From contig JAJEIY010000010.1 in the NCBI GenBank assembly GCA_022828085.1, positions 1-33,143 of the forward strand: a DNA stretch of 33,143 nt. The letters are read 5' to 3'. The notes beneath the pieces were generated by a model, which was not told where the DNA came from, did no database searches, and saw nothing but the letters and a program-made list of their open reading frames with translations. The translations under genes and the position numbers were made by a program. Origin of the DNA: Acidobacteriota bacterium (GTDB taxonomy: Bacteria > Acidobacteriota > Vicinamibacteria > Marinacidobacterales > Marinacidobacteraceae). This document shows, in pieces, positions 24,459 to 33,143 of the stretch. Every line of letters starts with the position of its first letter. The first letter of the stretch is position 1.

Positions 24459-26326
24459 ACCACTTCTGCCCGATTCCGGTTTCGGACCGGTCGCACGCAC
24501 TCGGAGCCGGCCGGACCCTCCCCGACCCCGGGGCCGCTCTCGCTCCCGAGCCCGCCGCCGCGCTCCGGTCGGCCCTCCTCGCCGGAGAGACGCACTACAC
24601 GCCGCGCCCCGGCCTTCCGGAACTGCAGGACGCGATCGGCCGGCGGCTCGAGGCGGCCGGGGCGCCGCCCGGAGGGACGGTGGTCATCACCGGTGGACGG
24701 CAGGAAGCGCTGTTCGTCGCGCTCGCGGGGGCGCGGGCGGAAGCCGGCGACGCGCCCGGAAGCGTGGGCCTGGCTCCGGCAGTCGAGGGCGACCCGGGCG
24801 TCGTCGCCGCCTGCGCCCTCCTCGATCTGTTTCCGGTGGGTGACGCCGGCGACGGCGCCCTGGCGCGGGTCGTCACCCCGGAGGAGTCCGGCGGCGCTGG
24901 CCCCGTCGAAATCGTGGATTGCGGCGACCGGCTGCTCCCGGCCGGCGCTCCCTTTCTCGCCGGCGTGGGCGAAGGGGCGGTGCTCGTCGGGTCGCTCGAC
25001 GGCGTTCCCGAACTCGCGCCGTTCCGGGTCGGCTTCTTTCGGGTACCGCCCCGGCTGCTCGGCCGCCTCCGGAGCCTGAAACAGGCGGTCTCGATCTGCA
25101 CTGCGGCCCCCTCGCAGCGGACCGCGGCGCTGCTGCTGGGCGCCGGGCCGGCGAAGGCGCAGCCGCGGCCCACCCTGGCCAAACCGGGCAAAGACGACTC
25201 GCGCTACTCCCTGATGGAGCTCGCCGCGCGTCTCGACGGTGTGGTCAGCCTGGGCCGCGGCGATCCCGACGCCGACGCCCCGGCGCCGGTTCTGGAAGCC
25301 GCCTGCGCGCAGGTCGGGGAGACGGAACCGCTCGATCCCCTCGGCCAGCGCTGGCTCCGGGAACGGATCGTCGAGCGGGAGGAGGCCCGGACCGGCGTCC
25401 GCTGGGACCCGGACACCGAGACCCTCGTCACCGGCGGCGCGCAGGAAGGCATCGCCCTCGCCATGCTGGCGCTCGTGGGCGAGCGGGAGGAAGTGCTGCT
25501 TGCCGATCCCCGCTATACGTCCTACGTGCAGGCCATCGCGCTCGCCAGGGGGCGGATGGCGCCGGTGCCGTGCGGGGGAGTGCACGGCGAAGACGGCGAA
25601 GACTTCGGCATGCGCGCCGCCGCCACCGCGGAGGCGCTCGCACGGTGTGAGCGGCCCCGGTTGCTCACGATCGTGAACTTCTCGAACCCGACCGGCGCCA
25701 GGACCCGCGCGGAAGAGGTGGAGGAACTCTGCCGGCTGGCGGACCGCCACCACCTCTGGGTGCTGTCCGACGAGGTCTACGCCGACATGGCGCTCGACGG
25801 GAACGGACCGGTCCTTTCGCCGTCCACCCTCCCCGGGATGCGGAACCGCACGCTGACCATGGGGAGCGTCTCCAAGAGCTACGCGATGACCGGCTTCCGC
25901 GTCGGTTACCTGACGGGCCCCGCGGACGCCATCGCCGCCTGCGCCCGCGCCAAGGCAGCGCTCTCCGGCCCGGGACCGCTGTTCTCCCAGCGGGCGGCAG
26001 CGGCAGCACTCGCCGGGGGCGCAGCGTTCCCGGCCCGGCTCCGCGAAATCTACGCGCCCCGAAGGCAGCTCCTGCTCGATGGGTTCGCCCGGCTCGGCAT
26101 CCCCACCGCCGCGCAGGGGGGCGGATTCTTCGTCTGGGCGGACATCTCCCGCTTCGGCCTCTCCGCGGAGTCGTTCTGCCGGCGCCTGCTCACCGAGGCG
26201 CGCGTCCTGATCTTCCCCGGCACCGCCTTCGGGAAGCGCTGGGACCGCTACGCCCGGGTGTCCATGCTCCAGTCGGAGGAGCTGATCTCCGAAGCCCTCC
26301 GCCGGATGGAAGCCTTCGCGGGCTGA
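24455..26326 (+). CDS. Fused pseudo-aminotransferase / PLP aminotransferase (class I/II)
   Basis: This 623-residue protein is about 1.6 times the usual length. Residues about 248-623 are a complete fold-type I aminotransferase: TLVTGGAQEGIALAM (323-337), NPTG (411-414), SDEVY (438-442), PLP-lysine motif SVSKSYAMTGFRVGY (K474) and the carboxylate-binding Arg in RVSML (R601). Residues about 10-245 are a second, shortened copy: HYTPRPGLPELQDAIGRRL, VVITGGRQEALFVALAG, then GSLDGVPELAPFRVGFF. That last piece aligns without gaps to 470-486, with Gly183 in place of Lys474. The first copy also lacks NPTG, so it cannot be an active PLP enzyme. It is the last gene of the operon; ATGA overlap with the SDR gene fixes the start. 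Confidence 0.9.
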   Translation: MNHFCPIPVSDRSHALGAGRTLPDPGAALAPEPAAALRSALLAGETHYTPRPGLPELQDAIGRRLEAAGAPPGGTVVITGGRQEALFVALAGARAEAGDAPGSVGLAPAVEGDPGVVAACALLDLFPVGDAGDGALARVVTPEESGGAGPVEIVDCGDRLLPAGAPFLAGVGEGAVLVGSLDGVPELAPFRVGFFRVPPRLLGRLRSLKQAVSICTAAPSQRTAALLLGAGPAKAQPRPTLAKPGKDDSRYSLMELAARLDGVVSLGRGDPDADAPAPVLEAACAQVGETEPLDPLGQRWLRERIVEREEARTGVRWDPDTETLVTGGAQEGIALAMLALVGEREEVLLADPRYTSYVQAIALARGRMAPVPCGGVHGEDGEDFGMRAAATAEALARCERPRLLTIVNFSNPTGARTRAEEVEELCRLADRHHLWVLSDEVYADMALDGNGPVLSPSTLPGMRNRTLTMGSVSKSYAMTGFRVGYLTGPADAIAACARAKAALSGPGPLFSQRAAAAALAGGAAFPARLREIYAPRRQLLLDGFARLGIPTAAQGGGFFVWADISRFGLSAESFCRRLLTEARVLIFPGTAFGKRWDRYARVSMLQSEELISEALRRMEAFAG

Positions 26327-26363
26327 CGCACGGCCCGGACGCGCGCCCGGGAACCCGGAGCCG

Positions 26364-28688
<2,325 letters not shown>

Positions 28689-28790
28689 GGTCTCTGGAGG
28701 GAGGAGGGGCGATGGACGCCGCGCTTGCCGGGCTCCCGGGAACGCCCGAGCCGCCAGTCTAGTGAGTGCGGACCCCCGGCCCGAGACCCA

Positions 28791-28796
28791 TAGAAT
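28791..28796 (+). promoter_or_regulatory. Candidate -10 box (TAGAAT), first serine hydrolase
   Basis: TAGAATCGG occurs 26 bases before the ATG of this gene and, in nearly the same place, before its tandem copy. Retention in both leaders suggests a -10 element with a short leader that contains GGAGG. No clear -35 is seen. Confidence 0.35.
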
Positions 28797-28822
28797 CGGT
28801 TGGCGAGATGGAGGACGCTCCG

Positions 28823-30268
28823 ATGAAGACAGCACGGGCTCTCTGGTTTCCGCTGGGTTTCGGGGTAACGACCGCGTTCGTTGCCGGTTGCGCCGCCGCC
28901 CCGGCGCCGCCGGACGACGTCACCGACGACCGCTTCCGGAAATATGCCGCCGGAATGGGCGCGCACCACCTCTGCTCCGGCACCTTCGTGGTGGGGCGGG
29001 TCACCGAGCGTTCGCCGGAGACGGTGCTGGCCGAGGACATCGAGCCGTTCGTGGGCTTCGCCTGGCAGGACGACTTCGAGTGGGAAGTGGACATGGAGGC
29101 GCAGACCGCCACCGTCTGGGCCGCCGACGTGGCGCCGCGCACCGCGAAGTACCACGGGGACCAGGGGTGCACCCTGCTGGTGGACGGCGAGGACTCCGTG
29201 CACTTCACTCCCGTGCCCGTCCCCCGCGACCAGCCGCCGGCGGACGAGCAGGACTGGCCGCTCGGGGACGTGGGGGCGGAGGAGCCGGACCAGGCCGGCG
29301 TGGACCGGGCCGCGCTCGACGCGGCGCTCGATGCCGCCATGGGAACCGAGCAGAACACCCGGGCCCTCGCGGTGGTCCGGCGCGGGAAGATCGTCGGCGA
29401 GCGCTACGCCCCCGGGTTCACCCGGAACACGCCGCAGATCAGTTGGTCGGAGGGCAAGAGCGTCACCGCGACCCTGATCGGCGTGCTCATGCAGAAGGGG
29501 CACTTCGGGCTCGACGATCCGGCCCCGGTCGCCGAGTGGCGGGAGGAGGGCGATCCCCGCGGCGTGATCACGATGCGGCACCTGCTCACCATGAGCAGCG
29601 GGCTCGACATGACGAACCTGGGTCTCGGCGGCCCCGATTCGCTCGTTCCCGAGAACGAGCACATGCGGGTCTATTTCGATGCGCTGAACGTCTTCGAGCA
29701 CGCCTCGGGACAGCCGTACGGCATCCCTCCCGGCACCGAGTACCGCTACCGGAACTCCGACCCGCTGACCCTGGGGCGCATCGTGCGGGAGACGGTCGAG
29801 AACAACGACAGGGAGTACCTGACCCACCCGCAGCGGATGCTCTTCGACCGGATCGGCTCCCGCGACTTCGTGCTCGAGCCCGACCCCTGGGGCAACTTCA
29901 TCCTGAGCGGCTACGAGTACGGCAGCGCCGCCGACTGGATGCGCTTCGGGCTCCTCCACCTCTGGGACGGCGTCTTCGAGGGCGACCGCATCCTCCCGGA
30001 GGGCTGGTCCGAGTTCGTGAGCAGCCCCTCGCCGGGCGCGAAGGAAGGCGAGTACGGCGGGCTCTGGTGGCTGAACCTCGGCGGGCGCTACCCGGATATC
30101 CCGCTGGACGCGTACTGGGCGTCCGGATTCATGGGACAGACCACCATGGTGATCCCGTCCCGTGACGTGGTGATCGTCCGCCTCGGCCCGAGCCCGGGCG
30201 AGTTCGGCCCCTACCTGAACGCCACCGTCTCCGCGATCCTCGCCGCCTTCGACGACAGCGCGGACTAG
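28823..30268 (+). CDS. Serine hydrolase lipoprotein, beta-lactamase fold (tandem copy 1)
   Basis: This 481-residue protein starts with a lipoprotein signal (VAGC, C23). An N-terminal domain (about 33-150; [33 protein letters not shown], with C51 and C116) precedes a class-C beta-lactamase-like hydrolase domain. The catalytic motifs are SEGK (S209, K212) and YRN (Y309-N311); the third motif region reads [13 protein letters not shown]. The architecture resembles serine hydrolases related to 6-aminohexanoate-dimer hydrolase; the substrate is unknown. The ATG at 28823 follows GGAGG by 8 bases. The next gene is a close duplicate 54 bp downstream. Confidence 0.9.
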   Translation: MKTARALWFPLGFGVTTAFVAGCAAAPAPPDDVTDDRFRKYAAGMGAHHLCSGTFVVGRVTERSPETVLAEDIEPFVGFAWQDDFEWEVDMEAQTATVWAADVAPRTAKYHGDQGCTLLVDGEDSVHFTPVPVPRDQPPADEQDWPLGDVGAEEPDQAGVDRAALDAALDAAMGTEQNTRALAVVRRGKIVGERYAPGFTRNTPQISWSEGKSVTATLIGVLMQKGHFGLDDPAPVAEWREEGDPRGVITMRHLLTMSSGLDMTNLGLGGPDSLVPENEHMRVYFDALNVFEHASGQPYGIPPGTEYRYRNSDPLTLGRIVRETVENNDREYLTHPQRMLFDRIGSRDFVLEPDPWGNFILSGYEYGSAADWMRFGLLHLWDGVFEGDRILPEGWSEFVSSPSPGAKEGEYGGLWWLNLGGRYPDIPLDAYWASGFMGQTTMVIPSRDVVIVRLGPSPGEFGPYLNATVSAILAAFDDSAD

Positions 30269-30292
30269 CGGCGGCCGCCGTCCGGTTCCCCG

Positions 30293-30298
30293 TAGAAT
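30293..30298 (+). promoter_or_regulatory. Candidate -10 box (TAGAAT), second serine hydrolase
   Basis: The same TAGAATCGG word seen before the first copy lies 24 bases before this ATG, again followed by a GGGAGGG ribosome-binding site. The 54-bp gap could therefore hold its own promoter, copied with the gene. No clear -35 is seen. Confidence 0.35.
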
Positions 30299-30322
30299 CG
30301 GATCGCGCGGGAGGGACGTCCC

Positions 30323-31756
30323 ATGACGCAACTACGGAACTGGTCTGCCTTGGTGGGACTCGCGGTCCTCGCCGGCTGCGGCGGCGCGATGGAACCCGCG
30401 GAAGACGCGGACGACGGCCGCTTCCGGAAGTACGCCGCCGGGATCGGGGCGCACCACCTCTGCTCCGGCGTGTTCGTCGTGGGGCGGGTGACCGAGCGCT
30501 CGCCGGAGACGGTGCTGGCGGACGACATCGTCCCCTTCGACGACTGGGCCTGGCAGGCCGACTTCGAGTGGGCCGTGGACATGGAGGCCAGGAGCGCCAC
30601 GGTCTGGGCAGCCGACGTGGCGCCGCGCACCGCGAAGTACCACGGCGATCAGGGATGCACGATCCTGGAGGACGGCGCCGAATCGGTCCGTTTCACGCCG
30701 GTTCCGGTTCCGCGGAACCTCCCGCCGGCGGACGAACAGGACTGGCCGCTCGGAGACGTCGGCGCGGAGGAACCGGACCAGGCCGGCGTGGACCGGGCGG
30801 CGCTCGACGCGGCGCTCGATGCCGCGATGGGCACCGAACAGAACACCCGGGCACTCGCGGTGGTCCGGCGCGGCAAGATCGTAGGGGAGCGCTACGCCCC
30901 CGGATTCAACCGGAACACACCGCAGATCAGTTGGTCCGAGGGCAAGAGCCTCACCGCCACCCTGATCGGAGTCCTCATGCAGGAGGGGCACTTCGGTCTC
31001 GACGATCCGGCGCCGGTCGCCGAATGGCGGGAGGAGGGTGACCCCCGCGGGGTCATCCTGATGCGGCACCTGCTCACCATGACCAGCGGGCTCGACATGA
31101 CGAACACCGGATTCGACGGCCCGCCGTCGCTCGTCCCCGAGAACGAGCACATGCGGGTCTACTTCGACGCGCTGGACGTCTTCGAGCACGCGTCGAGCCA
31201 GCCCTACGGCATCCCGCCCGGCACCGAGTTCCGCTACCGGAACTCCGATCCGCTGACCCTCGGAAGGATCGTGCGCGAAGCCGTCGAAAAAGGCGGCGGG
31301 GACTACCTCACCTTCCCGCAGCGGATGCTCTTCGACCGGATCGGCTCGCGCGACTTCGTGCTGGAGCCCGACCCCTGGGGCAACTTCATCCTGAGCGGCT
31401 ACGAGTACGGCAGCGCCGCCGACTGGATGCGTTTCGGGCTTCTCCACCTCTGGGACGGCGTCTTCAAGGGCGACCGCATCCTCCCCGAGTACTGGTCGGA
31501 GTTCGTGAGCAGTCTCTCGCCGGGAGCGAAGGAAGGCGAGTACGGCGGCCTCTGGTGGCTGAACCTCGGCGGGCGCTACGCCGACATCCCGTCCGACGCC
31601 TACTGGGCGCTCGGGCACATGGGCCAGGTCACCATGGTCATCCCGTCGCGGGACGTGGTGGTGGTCCGCCTGGGCCCGAGCCCGGGAGGCCACGACGCCT
31701 ACCTGAACGCCACCGTGGGGGCGATCCTGGCCGCCTTCGACGACAGCGCCGGTTAG
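30323..31756 (+). CDS. Serine hydrolase lipoprotein, beta-lactamase fold (tandem copy 2)
   Basis: This 477-residue protein is a close copy of the preceding gene, with the same domains and nearly identical sequence from RFRKYAAG onward; the signal peptide differs (MTQLRNWSALVGLAVLAGC, lipobox LAGC, C19). Catalytic residues are kept: S205 and K208 in SEGK, and Y305-N307 in YRN. Differences include ALGHMGQVTM against [10 protein letters not shown] at the third motif, FRYRN against YRYRN, and an EKGGGDYLTFPQ loop against [12 protein letters not shown]. The changes near the active site could alter substrate preference. A recent tandem duplication that included the promoter region explains the pair. 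Confidence 0.9.
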   Translation: MTQLRNWSALVGLAVLAGCGGAMEPAEDADDGRFRKYAAGIGAHHLCSGVFVVGRVTERSPETVLADDIVPFDDWAWQADFEWAVDMEARSATVWAADVAPRTAKYHGDQGCTILEDGAESVRFTPVPVPRNLPPADEQDWPLGDVGAEEPDQAGVDRAALDAALDAAMGTEQNTRALAVVRRGKIVGERYAPGFNRNTPQISWSEGKSLTATLIGVLMQEGHFGLDDPAPVAEWREEGDPRGVILMRHLLTMTSGLDMTNTGFDGPPSLVPENEHMRVYFDALDVFEHASSQPYGIPPGTEFRYRNSDPLTLGRIVREAVEKGGGDYLTFPQRMLFDRIGSRDFVLEPDPWGNFILSGYEYGSAADWMRFGLLHLWDGVFKGDRILPEYWSEFVSSLSPGAKEGEYGGLWWLNLGGRYADIPSDAYWALGHMGQVTMVIPSRDVVVVRLGPSPGGHDAYLNATVGAILAAFDDSAG

Positions 31757-31821
31757 CAACCTGCCGGTTCGCGAATCGATCCCGATGCGGATTCGTATTA
31801 GTCAGTTGGTCGGTCGAAATC

Positions 31822-31827
31822 TATAAT
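31822..31827 (+). promoter_or_regulatory. Consensus -10 box placed for a leaderless transcript
   Basis: A perfect TATAAT ends 7 bases before the ATG at 31835, in an AT-rich pocket (31790-31840). Transcription should start at or next to the ATG, giving no leader, and no ribosome-binding site is present. The -35 is weak (TTAGTC at 31798, 18-base spacer). An inverted repeat CGAATC/GATTCG (31772-31777 and 31790-31795) lies just upstream. Confidence 0.55.
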
Positions 31828-31834
31828 GTAATGC

Positions 31835-32980
31835 ATGATTGGTCGTCCATTGTGGCTGGATCGGATCCGCCGGGCCTGGTTGCAGCGCCCGATTGTGTGG
31901 CTTTCCGGCGTCCGCCGGGCCGGGAAGACGACGCTTGCCCGGATGTTCCCCGAAGCGGTCCACCTGAACTGCGATCTCCCCACCACCGCGCGGGCGCTGG
32001 CTGATCCGGAGCTGTTTCTCGGCGGCCAGCGGCCCGGCTCGACCCTCGTCTTCGACGAGATCCATCGTCTTCCGGACCCGAGCCTGCTTCTGAAGATCGC
32101 CGCGGACGAGTACCGAAGCCTTCGGATTCTGGCGACCGGATCCTCGACGCTCGCGGCCACCCGCAAGTTCCGTGACTCCCTGACCGGGCGCAAGGAGGCC
32201 GTCCATCTCTGCCCGGTGCTCTGGGAGGAATGCGCGGAACCCTTCGGGGTCAGCGATTTCGACCGCCGGTTGCTGCACGGCGGGCTGCCCGAGGCGCTCC
32301 TACGGGACGAGAAGCTCCCTTCGTCCTTCGGCGAGTGGATCGACAGCTTCTACGCCCGGGACATCCTGGAGCTTTTCGATGTCCGGAACCGCCAGGGCTT
32401 CCTGGCGCTGTTCCGGCTCCTCCTGCGCTGGAGCGGCGGGCAACTCGACATCGGCCGCCTGGCGCGGCAGTCCGAGTTGAGCCGCCTGACGGTCGGGACC
32501 TATCTCGAAGCGCTCCAGACCGCGCATGCCGTCCACCTCCTCCGGCCGTTCCACGGTGGCGGGAGCCGCGAGATCGTAGCCCGTCCCAAGTGCTACGCCT
32601 TCGATACCGGGTTCGTCACCTTCGAGAAGGGATGGGACGTGCTGCGGCCGGAAGATCGGGGCATCCTCTGGGAGCACCTCGTGCTCGACTCGCTGCGCTT
32701 CCGCCTTTCGGACGACCGCATCTTCTACTGGCGCGACAAGGGCGGACGGGAAGTGGACTTCGTCATCCGGCGCGCCCGGGACCGCCTGGATCTCGTGGAG
32801 TGCAAGATGGACCCGGACGAACTCGACGGCGCCTCCGTTCGCGCCCTCCGCCGGCTGTATCCGGCGGGAGAGAACTTCCTCGCCTCACCGGCGGTGAAGG
32901 AGCCTTACCGCATCCGGCGCGCGGGGCACACTTTCACCGTCCGTGCTCCGGGTCCGGTCCCGCCGCTGGCGGAGAAGTGA
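31835..32980 (+). CDS. AAA ATPase with DUF4143 domain (second locus)
   Basis: This 381-residue AAA_14-DUF4143 protein is only distantly similar to the one at 9570. Walker A is GVRRAGKT (25-32), Walker B LVFDEIH (71-77), and sensor ILATGSS follows near 98-104. The C-terminal DUF4143 region includes LARQSELSRLTVGTYLEAL (winged-helix-like) and a nuclease-like signature GREVDFVIRR...LVECK. Function of the family is unknown. The ATG at 31835 is supported by the family N-terminus (RPLWLDRI...RPIVWLSG); an ATG four bases earlier is out of frame. The strong -10 immediately upstream suggests a leaderless mRNA. A palindromic repeat follows 26 bases after the stop. Confidence 0.92.
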   Translation: MIGRPLWLDRIRRAWLQRPIVWLSGVRRAGKTTLARMFPEAVHLNCDLPTTARALADPELFLGGQRPGSTLVFDEIHRLPDPSLLLKIAADEYRSLRILATGSSTLAATRKFRDSLTGRKEAVHLCPVLWEECAEPFGVSDFDRRLLHGGLPEALLRDEKLPSSFGEWIDSFYARDILELFDVRNRQGFLALFRLLLRWSGGQLDIGRLARQSELSRLTVGTYLEALQTAHAVHLLRPFHGGGSREIVARPKCYAFDTGFVTFEKGWDVLRPEDRGILWEHLVLDSLRFRLSDDRIFYWRDKGGREVDFVIRRARDRLDLVECKMDPDELDGASVRALRRLYPAGENFLASPAVKEPYRIRRAGHTFTVRAPGPVPPLAEK

Positions 32981-33005
32981 CCGGAGTGGGCCGTGATGGC
33001 GCCAC

Positions 33006-33053
33006 CGGCTTGGAACGCCGGTCTCCGACCGGCACAGCGGGCCGAAGGTCCGC
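33006..33053 (-). repeat. Two-hairpin palindromic repeat, copy 12
   Basis: Read on the minus strand: hairpin A GCGGACC/GGCCCGC with one wobble-type mismatch (33037-33053), hairpin B GCCGGTC/GACCGGC (33017-33033), tail GTTCCAAGCCG (33016-33006). It follows the second AAA/DUF4143 gene. The last 90 bp of the window show no recognisable gene. Confidence 0.8.
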
Positions 33054-33143
33054 GGGCGACGTGCCGCTACGCGCCTTGGGCGACAGAGGTCCGGGTGCGT
33101 CCCTTCCGCCCCGTTGCACCGAGAGAGAACCATCCCGCAGGTC

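Overview
The window is a GC-rich bacterial chromosome segment. Outer-envelope lipoproteins and a TolC-type efflux system point to a Gram-negative cell. The mix of lipoprotein serine hydrolases, AAA/DUF4143 ATPases and an RND operon resembles Gemmatimonadota or similar marine and soil lineages. That placement is an inference; no gene here fixes the taxonomy.

Layout from left to right. Positions 1-475 hold the edge of a membrane-protein gene on the minus strand, then two palindromic repeats. Positions 476-3029 (minus) are the conserved DNA-repair and replication cluster dnaX-ybaB-recR. Positions 3062-6517 hold a divergent pair of secreted hydrolases: a gamma-glutamyltransferase-like lipoprotein and a class-C beta-lactamase-fold lipoprotein. 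Positions 6640-9284 (minus) carry a YtcJ-like amidohydrolase, a VapBC/FitAB-type toxin-antitoxin pair with a palindromic operator, and tRNA-Ser(GGA). An AAA/DUF4143 ATPase (9570-10832) is followed by a 494-bp array of nested repeats. Positions 11327-17410 (minus) form a tripartite efflux operon: TolC-like outer-membrane protein, membrane-fusion protein, RND pump. Positions 17850-19217 hold a macro-domain protein, a VOC-fold protein and a lone VapB-like antitoxin. Positions 19503-26326 (plus) are a tightly coupled run: Na+/Ca2+ exchanger, D-2-hydroxyacid dehydrogenase, aspartoacylase-like zinc hydrolase, DUF819 membrane protein, SDR, and a two-domain aminotransferase. A heavy-metal P1B ATPase (26364-28688, minus) faces two tandem-duplicated serine-hydrolase lipoproteins (28823-31756). 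A second AAA/DUF4143 ATPase and another repeat close the window.

Two things stand out. First, about twelve copies of a short two-hairpin element lie between genes. Their stems keep pairing while the sequence changes, which indicates selection on structure. Second, the gene at 24455-26326 fuses a shortened aminotransferase-like domain without the catalytic lysine to an intact PLP enzyme. It ends an operon whose five downstream genes overlap or nearly touch and look like a transport and catabolic pathway for an N-acylated or amino/hydroxy-acid compound of unknown identity.
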